Below are positions 7,512 through 15,252 of a stretch of 16,091 nucleotides of DNA, piece after piece (positions within the stretch are counted from its first letter, which is position 1; the number at the start of each line of letters is the position of its first letter). Under the pieces are notes generated by a model that made no database searches, was not told the DNA's origin, and was given only the letters and a program-made list of their open reading frames with translations. The DNA lies in assembly GCA_964468725.1 (NCBI GenBank), contig CAYXVU010000138.1, forward strand, positions 1-16,091, written 5' to 3'. The DNA comes from CAYXVU01 sp964468725 (GTDB lineage: Bacteria; Acidobacteriota; Blastocatellia; UBA7656). The position numbers and the translations under genes were made by a program.

Positions 7512-8867
7512 CTATGATTCGCCGATCAGTCTTTGCAAACTGGCTTCTACATCGCTTTTGATGGCGTGGAGATGCTCTTCGGTATCGGCCTCAAAACGCA
7601 AGACCAAGACGGGTTGAGTGTTGGAAGCGCGTACCAGCCCCCAACCGTGTTCGAAGATGACGCGAGCGCCGTCAATATCAATGACCTCAGCTTTCTGTTT
7701 GAACTCGTCGGTGAAGGCGCGCACGATAGCGAATTTTCGGTCATCGGGGCAGTCAAGACGAATCTCCGGCGTGCTGACCATCTTCGGCAAATCGGCGAGC
7801 AACGCCGATAGCGGCACCTCCGTGTGGGACAGAATTTCCAACAATCGCGCGCCCGCATAGACCGCGTCGTCATAGCCAAAATAACGATCTGCGAAAAAGA
7901 TGTGACCGCTCATTTCGCCTGCCAGCGCCGCTTTAGTCTCTTTCATCTTGGCTTTGATAAGCGAGTGCCCGACCTTCCACATAATGGGATTGCCGCCGTG
8001 ACGAGCAATGTCGTCAAAGAGGGTCTGCGAACATTTCACTTCGGCAATGAAGGTAGCGCCGGGCTTCTCCTTGAGAATCGAGCGCGCGAAGATGACCATC
8101 AGTTGGTCGCCCCAGATGATATTGCCGAGTTCATCTACGACGCCGATGCGGTCACCGTCGCCATCATAGGCGATACATAAATCCGCGTTGTGCTCTTTGA
8201 CGGCGGCGATGGCGTGTTGCATGTTTTCAATCACCGTCGGGTCAGGATGATGGTTGGGAAAACGGCTGTCCGGCTCGCAAAAGAGTTCGACGACATCAAA
8301 GCCTTGCCGTTTATAGAACGGCGCGCCAATCATCCCTCCCATGCCATTGCCCGCGTCAACGACGACTTTCAAACGCCGTTGACCGAGGCGGATATTCGCT
8401 GCGATGTAATCAAGGTAATGCTCGATGATGTCGTGTTCGGCGGTGCGTCCCGCGCCGGTTGCGAAATTACGGCTTAACGCCACCTCTTTGATCTCGTTGA
8501 TCTGCGAGCCGAAGATCGAGCTTTTGCCGAGACAGATTTTGAAACCATTGTTGTCGGCGGGGTTATGCGAGCCGGTTATCATTACGCCTGCGTCCACATC
8601 CAGAGTAAACAGGGTGTAGTAGAGAAGCGGCGTCGGAACCATGCCCACGTCTATCACGTCGCAGCCGGTGGCGTTCAGCCCTTCGGCCATCAAATGGCGA
8701 AAACGCGGCGAGCTTTCCCGCGCATCGCGTCCGATGCTGACGCGGGTTGCCCCGTGTGCGCGATAGAAGGTGCCGATGGCGCGTGCCAAATCAGCTACGG
8801 TTTCATCGGTGAGATCACGACCGACCACGCCGCGAATATCGTACTCTCGAAAAATATGTTCGTTCAT
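7512..8867 (-). CDS. Phosphomannomutase/phosphoglucomutase (alpha-D-phosphohexomutase family)
   Basis: This enzyme interconverts hexose 6-phosphate and hexose 1-phosphate by way of a phosphoserine and a bisphosphate intermediate. It supplies mannose-1-P or glucose-1-P for GDP-mannose, exopolysaccharide or lipopolysaccharide synthesis in the cytoplasm. It has 451 residues, close to the usual 450-460. The N-terminal EYDIRGVVG (8-16) is typical of the PMM/PGM branch. The catalytic serine is Ser100 in ITGSHNPADNNGFK. The magnesium loop is DGDGDR (235-240), the sugar-specificity loop GEMSGH (317-322), and the phosphate-contact loop RASNTQPVLVLR (413-424). GEMSGH with the N-terminal signature favours dual PMM/PGM activity over phosphoglucosamine mutase. 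A purine-rich GGGAAGGGG lies just upstream of the ATG. The gene is divergent from the M1-type peptidase, and no other sugar-nucleotide gene is in view. Confidence 0.93.
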   Translation of the reverse strand: MNEHIFREYDIRGVVGRDLTDETVADLARAIGTFYRAHGATRVSIGRDARESSPRFRHLMAEGLNATGCDVIDVGMVPTPLLYYTLFTLDVDAGVMITGSHNPADNNGFKICLGKSSIFGSQINEIKEVALSRNFATGAGRTAEHDIIEHYLDYIAANIRLGQRRLKVVVDAGNGMGGMIGAPFYKRQGFDVVELFCEPDSRFPNHHPDPTVIENMQHAIAAVKEHNADLCIAYDGDGDRIGVVDELGNIIWGDQLMVIFARSILKEKPGATFIAEVKCSQTLFDDIARHGGNPIMWKVGHSLIKAKMKETKAALAGEMSGHIFFADRYFGYDDAVYAGARLLEILSHTEVPLSALLADLPKMVSTPEIRLDCPDDRKFAIVRAFTDEFKQKAEVIDIDGARVIFEHGWGLVRASNTQPVLVLRFEADTEEHLHAIKSDVEASLQRLIGES

Positions 8868-8920
8868 TTTGCCCCTTCCCCGCTTAACTTTCCTTGCGCC
8901 GATTCTTTTGAAATATATTG

Positions 8921-8950
8921 TTGAAAACCAGTCACAGGGGGTGCTAGATT
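8921..8950 (+). promoter_or_regulatory. Possible promoter of the M1-type peptidase gene
   Basis: TTGAAA (8921-8926) and TAGATT (8945-8950) are 18 bp apart, 141 bp upstream of the peptidase start. The -10 box matches at 4 of 6 positions. The 224-bp gap between mutase and peptidase shows nothing else that I can support. Confidence 0.3.
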
Positions 8951-9080
8951 CTAACTTCCCTTGGCAAGTTCTTCAATTGCGCCGCTTGTCGAAACCTCAA
9001 CTGGTATCACTCTTAAACTGAGGTTGGCGCATAATTGACATCGCATTCCCCAACGTTTTTCACGAAAGAATATCTACTTG

Positions 9081-9085
9081 AGGAG
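9081..9085 (+). promoter_or_regulatory. Ribosome binding site that fixes the peptidase start
   Basis: AGGAG lies 6 nt before the ATG at 9092. That ATG begins a classic signal peptide. This excludes the in-frame TTG at 9035, which would add 19 residues before the signal. Confidence 0.75.
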
Positions 9086-9091
9086 CCTGGA

Positions 9092-11605
9092 ATGTTGAGA
9101 AAACACTTATCGCTTTGTTTGTGTTTTACGGTCACACTTGCGGCTCTTACGTCGTTGACGCAACCAGCCAGCGGCGCTGACCGTCTATCTGTACCCTCTG
9201 GCGGAGCGAATCTCTTAACAGAAAGCGAGCCGCAAACTGCGTCCGCGTCTGACCCCGTCTACACACAGCTTCGACTGGCGAAGTTGAGCGGCGAATCGGC
9301 AGCCGTCGATAACGTCGAGATCAAACGCGATGTGGCGACAATCACCCTTAAGACCGGACGCCTGCATTTTCTCGCTCCCGTCGAAGGCCGGGTCACCGGC
9401 GGCGTATTCATGGGCGAAGGCGAGTTTCAGATGAAGCCGAGTTTGCCCTTCGAACAACGCCATCTGGGTATTCTGACCGGCGCGCCTTCAATCACCGAAA
9501 CCTTTACCAAATTGGTCTTGCGGTTTACCGATGTCACTTATGATGAGTTGAAAAAACAGGGGCGCATCGAAACCGGCGCGACCGACTCCGGCGCGCAAGA
9601 TGCGATGAACCATTTCCGCGATCTGATGAGAAGAGGGCGCAACTATTCGCGCGGCAACATCGCGGCGGCGCTGCTGCGCTCGAATCTCGACGGCAGAATC
9701 CTGATGGATGTGCTGGGGACGGGACAAGCAGGATGCTTCTATGCTTTCTTCAATGGTAAGAAGTACGGCGATGGCCTGTTTATCCTCGACCCGCTCGGCG
9801 CGCCCTACGTAACGCCGGAAGAGGTGATGCTGGTCAATCTCTCCGACAACAATTTAGGCATCTGGGCGGCCTGTCACCTCCAAGATCATTACCGCGATGC
9901 TGGCGTCTTTGACGAGAACCATCAACTCTTCGACTTTCAACATCACCATATCGAAGCGACAACCAAAGGCAAACGGCTCGATGGCAAAGTGCAGTCGCGC
10001 TTCAAAGCGATGGGAGAAGGAACGCGCGTCCTTCCTTTCTCCCTCTACCCGACCTTGCGCATGCGCAAAGTGAGCGACAGTCAGGGGCAGGAGTTACAGT
10101 TTATTCAGGAGAAGAAAGAAGAAGACGCCGACCTTTTTGTTATCTTGCCGGAAGGGTTGAAGAAGGGGCAAGAGTACACTTTGACCTTCGAGTATGGCGG
10201 CGACGATGCCATCTTCGACAGCGGCGGCGGCAACTTCTCGCTGGTCGCCCGTGACAATTGGTTTCCGAGCAACGGCTTCGGAGACCGCGCCACCTACGAG
10301 ATGACGCTGCGCAATCCGAAAGATTTGCTCATGGTAGCAACCGGCCAACTGGTGAGCGAAACCCAAGAAGGAGATGTCAAAATCACCAAATGGAAGAGCG
10401 ACGTGCCATTGGCCGTAGCCGGATTCAATCATGGCCGCTTCAAAAAAACAGCAGCCAAAGATGATCGGCTCAAATATGACATCGAGTCGTTCGCCAACAA
10501 AGAGTTGCCTGATTCGCTCAAAGGATTGCAGCGAGAGATCGAGGCCGCCGAAGCGGCGGGCTTGCGCACGGAGACGACGCTCGGTGCCATGAATACCGTC
10601 AGCATGATGGACAAAGCGCGCGGCGAAGCACAGGTGGCGATGGCACTCTACAGCGCTTACTTCGGCGAACTACCCTACGGGCGCATCGCTATGACGCAAC
10701 AACCTTTCTTTGACTTCGGGCAAGCCTGGCCGATGCTGGTCTACATGCCTTTGTTTGCCTATCTGGACAGCACCATTAAAAACCAACTCGGCCTTGATGC
10801 GGGCGATTCCTTCTGGAAGATCGTCGGCCCGCATGAAGTCGCGCATCAATGGTGGGGGCATATCATCGGTTGGAAGTCTTATCGCGATCAGTGGATGAGT
10901 GAAGGCTTCTCTGACTGTTCGGCTTCGATCTTTGCGCAACGCACGCACGGCAACGAGCTCTTCCTCAAGTTCTGGAAAGAGCAGCGCGAGTTGATCATTC
11001 AGAAGAACGAACAAGGCCGCAGACCGTCGGATGTCGGCAGCGTCTATATGGGCTATCGCCTCAACACGGCGCGCACAGGCGATGTCACGCGGAGAGTGAT
11101 GTATCCGAAAGGCGGCTTTATTCTGCACATGCTTCGCATGCTGATGTGGGACCCGAAAACCGGCGACCAACGCTTCATTGCGATGATGAAGGATTTCGTG
11201 AAGGCGCATTACAACCAGAACGTCTCGACCTATGACTTCCAACTCGCTGTTGAAAAGCACATGACGAAAGAGATGGATTTGGAGGGCAATGGCAAGATGA
11301 ATTGGTTCTTCTCACAATGGGTCTATGGCACGCCCATCCCCGATTACAAGTTGGAGTATCGGTTGGAAGGCGATGGCGGCCAAACCAAATTGATCGGCAA
11401 AATCACGCAAAGCGGTGTGGATGAAAACTTCCGCATGCGCGTGCCGATCTATCTGGATTTCGACGGCAAGATCACCCGCTTGGGAACCGTTCCGGTCTTC
11501 GGCAACAGCAGCACGGAACCGTTCGAAGTAGGATTGCCGAAAAAACCCAAACGCGTGATGGTGTGCTATTACGAAGACGTGCTCTGTACAACCGACGCGC
11601 GCTAA
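9092..11605 (+). CDS. Secreted M1-family (gluzincin) metallopeptidase
   Basis: This 837-residue zinc peptidase has a cleavable signal at 1 to about 30 (LRKHLSLCLCFTVTLAAL, then PASGA). An N-terminal beta-rich region of about 500 residues precedes the catalytic domain. Zinc ligands and catalytic base are complete: HEVAHQWWGH with His581, Glu582 and His585, and the third ligand Glu604 in WMSEGFSD exactly 18 residues after His585, the M1 pattern. The GAMEN motif that binds the substrate N-terminus in true M1 aminopeptidases is not seen. FGQAWPMLVY (542-551) occupies roughly that position. It may therefore be an M1-like protease with a different end preference or a divergent substrate pocket. It ends shortly after the helical part, without a recognisable ERAP1-type C-terminal domain. 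It probably acts in the periplasm or outside the cell on peptides. A terminator follows at 11636, so it appears monocistronic. Confidence 0.9.
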   Translation: MLRKHLSLCLCFTVTLAALTSLTQPASGADRLSVPSGGANLLTESEPQTASASDPVYTQLRLAKLSGESAAVDNVEIKRDVATITLKTGRLHFLAPVEGRVTGGVFMGEGEFQMKPSLPFEQRHLGILTGAPSITETFTKLVLRFTDVTYDELKKQGRIETGATDSGAQDAMNHFRDLMRRGRNYSRGNIAAALLRSNLDGRILMDVLGTGQAGCFYAFFNGKKYGDGLFILDPLGAPYVTPEEVMLVNLSDNNLGIWAACHLQDHYRDAGVFDENHQLFDFQHHHIEATTKGKRLDGKVQSRFKAMGEGTRVLPFSLYPTLRMRKVSDSQGQELQFIQEKKEEDADLFVILPEGLKKGQEYTLTFEYGGDDAIFDSGGGNFSLVARDNWFPSNGFGDRATYEMTLRNPKDLLMVATGQLVSETQEGDVKITKWKSDVPLAVAGFNHGRFKKTAAKDDRLKYDIESFANKELPDSLKGLQREIEAAEAAGLRTETTLGAMNTVSMMDKARGEAQVAMALYSAYFGELPYGRIAMTQQPFFDFGQAWPMLVYMPLFAYLDSTIKNQLGLDAGDSFWKIVGPHEVAHQWWGHIIGWKSYRDQWMSEGFSDCSASIFAQRTHGNELFLKFWKEQRELIIQKNEQGRRPSDVGSVYMGYRLNTARTGDVTRRVMYPKGGFILHMLRMLMWDPKTGDQRFIAMMKDFVKAHYNQNVSTYDFQLAVEKHMTKEMDLEGNGKMNWFFSQWVYGTPIPDYKLEYRLEGDGGQTKLIGKITQSGVDENFRMRVPIYLDFDGKITRLGTVPVFGNSSTEPFEVGLPKKPKRVMVCYYEDVLCTTDAR

Positions 11606-11635
11606 TCCTCGCGCACCGATTTCAAACTTGCACCG

Positions 11636-11664
11636 ACGGGCAGCTTGCACAGGCTGCCCGTTTG
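11636..11664 (+). terminator. Intrinsic terminator after the M1-type peptidase
   Basis: ACGGGCAGC (11636-11644) and GCTGCCCGT (11653-11661) form a 9-bp GC-rich stem with an 8-nt loop, followed by a short T-rich run (TTTGCTTG). It begins 30 nt after the peptidase stop and separates this gene from the cytochrome c operon. Confidence 0.75.
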
Positions 11665-11731
11665 CTTGTGCGCCGAACGATGAAGCGCGCGTCGCTTTTA
11701 TGCTAGACTGGCTGCGAGTGACATTTCGACT

Positions 11732-11737
11732 AGGAGG
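11732..11737 (+). promoter_or_regulatory. Strong ribosome binding site of cytochrome c gene
   Basis: A perfect AGGAGG lies 8 nt before the ATG at 11746, the strongest ribosome site in the window. It suggests that the first gene of the putative operon is made in quantity. I found no convincing -35/-10 pair between the terminator and this site. Confidence 0.75.
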
Positions 11738-11745
11738 TTTCCATC

Positions 11746-12120
11746 ATGAAAATAAACGGCAACCGATTATTCGCTGCTGTGGCCGCGACCGGTCTGGCCG
11801 TCGCCCTCAGTCTGACCGGCAGCGTGCAATCGGCCAGCACCACGCAGATGACAATTGATGCGAAGAAGTTGTTCGAGAAAACCTGCGCGTCCTGTCATGG
11901 CAAAGACGGGCGCGCGAAGACATTCAAGGCTAAGTTCAACAAGGCGCGGAATCTCACCGATGAGAAATGGCAAGAGAGTGTGACGGATGACCAACTTGCC
12001 AGCACGATCAAAGGCGGCAAAGACAAGATGCCGTCCTTCGAAAAGAAACTCTCGCCGGAAGAGATTACCGCTCTCGTCGCTTACGTGCGTCAGTTCAAAG
12101 GGAAAACCACAGATAAATAG
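11746..12120 (+). CDS. Small exported monoheme c-type cytochrome
   Basis: This 124-residue class I cytochrome c should carry electrons in the periplasm. Residues 1-30 are a Sec signal (basic start, Ala/Val/Leu core, ending QSA). The heme attachment site is Cys47-Ala-Ser-Cys50-His51. The likely distal ligand is Met95 in KDKMPSF, followed by the closing helix SPEEITALVAYVRQF, as in cytochrome cbb3-subunit-like and cytochrome c6-like folds. It is single-domain with no membrane anchor beyond the signal. The next gene starts 20 nt after its stop, so co-transcription is likely. Its redox partner is unknown. It could supply or remove electrons for the downstream diiron enzyme, but that enzyme has no signal peptide and should be cytoplasmic, so a direct contact is doubtful. 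Confidence 0.9.
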   Translation: MKINGNRLFAAVAATGLAVALSLTGSVQSASTTQMTIDAKKLFEKTCASCHGKDGRAKTFKAKFNKARNLTDEKWQESVTDDQLASTIKGGKDKMPSFEKKLSPEEITALVAYVRQFKGKTTDK

Positions 12121-12140
12121 CTCTGAGTTCAGGTTTGACT

Positions 12141-13304
12141 ATGTACAGATCGAAATGGCCATCGCTCGCCCTGCCCCAATCCGTCACCTGCTTGCTGCTG
12201 GCATCTCTGCTTACATCGGCGCTCGATTGCCAGAAGGTGAGGGTCTGCGCTGCTTCGCCCTCTCTGCAATCCCTCGCTGCCGATGCCGATGAGCGCAAAA
12301 TCGCCGAACGGCATGCGCCGATCTTTTATCAAGGTCTCGGCGATCAACCGCGCAATGATTACCTCACGAATTTCGATTTCGACGGCGACTGGCGCGGCGA
12401 TAACAACTGGCACAACGCCGATAATCAAGCCTTTCCGCTCAACGCCTACGTCTATTATGCAATCAGCGAAACGCTGACTCATTACTTCATTCACTATGCA
12501 GTCTTTCATCCCATTGACTACAAAGGCGGCAAAAGGAAAGGCGAAATTCTCAGCAGTTTGATTCGTGAAGGCGTAAAGATCAGCGGCAAATTCGACCCGA
12601 CAGGCATTGCGGACGACGCCGTGCTGGCGCACGAAAACGACCTCGAAGGCTGCCTCGTCGTGGTCAAAAAGAACGCTAAGAAGCCAAAGAATTCGCCTGT
12701 TGTCTTTGTCGAAACGCTAGCTCACAACCGCTTCCTCAAGTATGCGCCGCGCGCCGGTGGAGGAGTGGAGAAAATCACCCTGCAAGGTCAACGCCCGCTC
12801 CTGTTTATTGAACCGAAAGGACACGGCATTCAAGCCTATCGAGAAGACCAGAAGGATAAAGATTCCGTGAACGGATTGATGGCCTACTCCTTCACCGGCA
12901 AAGCCGAAAATCCGGAGCGCGCAAGCAACAGAAAAGTCGGCTACGCGCTGCTGCCCATTGCCACGACCTTGTGGTCGCGCGCCGAAGGAAAACCCAATGA
13001 CACCTATGGCGAAGCCTATGAATACAAGCCGCTCTCGGTTCAGATAAAAGAGGCCGACGGCAAAATCGGCGAGGTTCGGTTGCAAGTCGGTTCGCTCGGC
13101 GCAGCCTTCTCTGGCAAAGTCGGCGCATCGAATATGGCACGCCCGCCTTGGGGATGGTTCGATTCGAGCGAGCGTGAACAGCCGCTCGGTGAATGGTTTT
13201 TCGACCCGGCAAAAGTCATCAAGCGGCATTTCAAACTCGGCGAAGACTTTTCCACTGTCTATCTGTCAGGCATCGCCGTCAAAATCAGCCGTCATCAAAA
13301 GTGA
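12141..13304 (+). CDS. Secreted protein of unknown function with HENDLEG motif
   Basis: I recognise this only as a conserved secreted type, not a named enzyme. It has 387 residues from the ATG at 12141; a TTG two codons earlier is the alternative. A signal peptide spans about 1-38 (LALPQSVTCLLLASLLTSAL). The Cys after it is preceded by Asp, so a lipobox is not convincing. After ERHAPIFYQG comes an acidic segment, NFDFDGDWRGDNNWHNAD (about 77-94), that could bind calcium. Next is an aromatic YVYYAISETLTHYFIHY stretch with FHPIDY, then HENDLEG (His164 to Gly170). The spaced His/Glu/Asp motifs suggest a metal site. Vps62/DUF946-type proteins show a loosely similar layout (inference, weak). It lies between the cytochrome c and the synthase-oxygenase fusion, 20 and 44 nt from them. 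Confidence 0.75.
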   Translation: MYRSKWPSLALPQSVTCLLLASLLTSALDCQKVRVCAASPSLQSLAADADERKIAERHAPIFYQGLGDQPRNDYLTNFDFDGDWRGDNNWHNADNQAFPLNAYVYYAISETLTHYFIHYAVFHPIDYKGGKRKGEILSSLIREGVKISGKFDPTGIADDAVLAHENDLEGCLVVVKKNAKKPKNSPVVFVETLAHNRFLKYAPRAGGGVEKITLQGQRPLLFIEPKGHGIQAYREDQKDKDSVNGLMAYSFTGKAENPERASNRKVGYALLPIATTLWSRAEGKPNDTYGEAYEYKPLSVQIKEADGKIGEVRLQVGSLGAAFSGKVGASNMARPPWGWFDSSEREQPLGEWFFDPAKVIKRHFKLGEDFSTVYLSGIAVKISRHQK

Positions 13305-13348
13305 GTGCGCGACCCTCGTCGAACCGACTCTCAGCAAAGCAGGTTCGT

Positions 13349-15235
13349 ATGACACATACTGTCTATCTCACAGCCCTCGGCAAATTTCTGCCGGGTGCGC
13401 CCGTTCCCAATGATGAGATCGAAGCCTATCTCGGCTTGATTGGCGGCAAGCCTTCACGGTTGAAAGCGCGCATCCTCAAACAGAATGGGATTCTGACGCG
13501 CTACTATGCTCTCAACCGCGAAGGCAAGACGCGCTATTGGAACTATGAACTCGCCGCTCACGCCGCCCGCGATGCCGTTGCGCGTTCGGAGCTTTCGCTC
13601 AGCGAGATTGAACTCCTCACCGCCGCAACTTCGCAAAGCGATCTGCTCGCGCCGGGTTTTGCCAGTCTGGTACACGGCGCATTGCAGATGCCGCCAACCG
13701 AAATCGCCAGCTTTCACGGCATCTGCGCCAGTGGCATGATGGCGCTCAAAAGCGCCTATCTAGCCATCAAATCCGCTGACAAACAGAATGCCCTCGTCTG
13801 CGCCAGCGAGTTGACCAGTCGCTTCTTCAAGCCCGGCGTGTTTGAAGAGACGACGGGTTTCAAAGAGACCGGTCGCGTCTCGTATGACGCCGAGTTTCTG
13901 CGCTGGATGCTTTCGGATGGCGCAGGCGCGGCGCTCCTTGAAAGCCGTCCGAATGCGCGCGGCTTATCGCTCAAGATCGAATGGATTGATTTGATCTCCT
14001 ATGCTGACCGCTTCGATGTCTGTATGTATGCCGGTGCGAATAAGAATGGCGAAGGTCGCCCGCAACAATCGTGGTACGACTACCCGAGTTTGACGGCAGC
14101 AGCAAACGATGGAGCGGTGCTGCTCAAACAAGACCTCACGCTATTGGAAAACATCGTGCCGCTCGGGGTCGGTCGCTATTTCGAATTGGTCGAGCGGGGC
14201 TGGATTCACCCTGCGGAAGTGGATTGGTTCGCCTGCCACTACTCGTCGCATTACTTCAAAGGGAAAATTTTCGAATTGGTCGAAAAGACCGGCGCGGGCA
14301 TTCCCGAAGAGAAGTGGTTCACCAATCTCTACACCAAAGGCAACACCGGCTCGGCTTCCATCTTCATCATGCTCGAAGAACTGATGAACGAAGGCCATGC
14401 CCGCCCCGGTCAAAAGATTCTTTGTATGGTTCCCGAAAGCGGTCGCTTCACCGTGTCGTTTATGTTGCTGACAGTGGTGGGCAACGAAGCGACCATACAA
14501 ATGCAGGCCGCCGCGCCGATGACAAGCGAAGCGGAAGCAATGACTGCCGAGCTTGCGCAACCGGCGGGCGATGACCCGAAGAGCGTGTTGTTGCGACGGC
14601 TCGCGCAAGTATGGATCGAATTCGAAACGCGCCTCAATCAAGTTCCCATCGTTGACAAGATCAATCGCGGCAAGTTGCGGGTCGAAGATTATCGCCTCCT
14701 GCTGCTGAATCTGCGCCAGCAAGTGATGGAGGGGGCGCGATGGATCGCTCGCGCGGCTTCGAATATCACGATTGACGCCTTCGATTTGCGTTCGACCTTC
14801 ATGCGCCATTCGGTAGACGAACATCGGGACTTTCAGATGATCGAACGCGACTTCGTTTCCGTCGGCGGTTCGCTCGCAGAGATTCAAACGGGCGAAAAGA
14901 ATCTCGGTTCGGAAGCGCTATCCGCATGGATGTTTCATCGCGCCAGTCAAGAGAACCCCTTCGATCTGCTCGGCGCAATGTTCATCATTGAAGGGTTAGG
15001 GATGCGAATGGCGAACAAGTGGGGCACGGCCATTTGCAAGCAATTGGAGTTGAAGCCGGAGCAGGTTTCGTTTCTGCTCTATCACGGCGCTAATGACGAG
15101 AATCATTTCGAGCGCTTTGAAAAAGCCATCAGCAGTCCGCTATTGACCGCAGCGATGGTTGATCGCATCGTCAAAACAGCGAAGGTCACAGCGCGGCTCT
15201 ATCGCTTGCAACTTGAAGAACTCGGCAATCTGTAA
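13349..15235 (+). CDS. Ketoacyl-synthase-III-like enzyme fused to heme-oxygenase-like diiron domain
   Basis: This two-domain protein has 628 residues. The frame stays open upstream to 13193, inside the preceding gene. I chose the ATG at 13349 because it begins the thiolase fold (MTHTVYLTALGKFLPG) and has AGCAGG 5 nt before it. Residues 1 to about 385 form a KAS III/FabH-OleA-like condensing domain with its full triad: Cys126 in FHGICASGM, His297 in FACHYSSHYF and Asn332 in KGNTGSAS. An Ala/Glu/Pro linker (about 387-411) leads to residues 413-628, an all-helical domain of the heme-oxygenase-like/Haem_oxygenase_2 (UndA-like diiron) type. Its likely metal residues are Glu491, Asp494, Glu548 and the hallmark HxxxDxxH (His579, Asp583, His586). 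The condensing domain probably joins acyl units from ACP or CoA, and the oxygenase may then oxidise or cleave the product (inferred). There is no signal peptide, so it should be cytoplasmic. The next gene starts 17 nt later. Confidence 0.85.
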   Translation: MTHTVYLTALGKFLPGAPVPNDEIEAYLGLIGGKPSRLKARILKQNGILTRYYALNREGKTRYWNYELAAHAARDAVARSELSLSEIELLTAATSQSDLLAPGFASLVHGALQMPPTEIASFHGICASGMMALKSAYLAIKSADKQNALVCASELTSRFFKPGVFEETTGFKETGRVSYDAEFLRWMLSDGAGAALLESRPNARGLSLKIEWIDLISYADRFDVCMYAGANKNGEGRPQQSWYDYPSLTAAANDGAVLLKQDLTLLENIVPLGVGRYFELVERGWIHPAEVDWFACHYSSHYFKGKIFELVEKTGAGIPEEKWFTNLYTKGNTGSASIFIMLEELMNEGHARPGQKILCMVPESGRFTVSFMLLTVVGNEATIQMQAAAPMTSEAEAMTAELAQPAGDDPKSVLLRRLAQVWIEFETRLNQVPIVDKINRGKLRVEDYRLLLLNLRQQVMEGARWIARAASNITIDAFDLRSTFMRHSVDEHRDFQMIERDFVSVGGSLAEIQTGEKNLGSEALSAWMFHRASQENPFDLLGAMFIIEGLGMRMANKWGTAICKQLELKPEQVSFLLYHGANDENHFERFEKAISSPLLTAAMVDRIVKTAKVTARLYRLQLEELGNL

Positions 15236-15252
15236 AGAGGAAGATAAAGAAG

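Noticed and set aside
11628..11858. Rightward 76-codon frame before the cytochrome c
   Set aside because: It crosses the terminator stem and overlaps the cytochrome c gene in another frame, with no ribosome site or domain.
13193..13348. Upstream ATG at 13193 for the synthase-oxygenase fusion
   Set aside because: It would overlap the preceding gene by 112 bp and add residues unlike any thiolase-fold start. The ATG at 13349 has a ribosome site and begins the domain.
14141..14887. Leftward open frame of 248 codons
   Set aside because: It is antisense to the fusion enzyme, over both of its domains, and shows no domain of its own.
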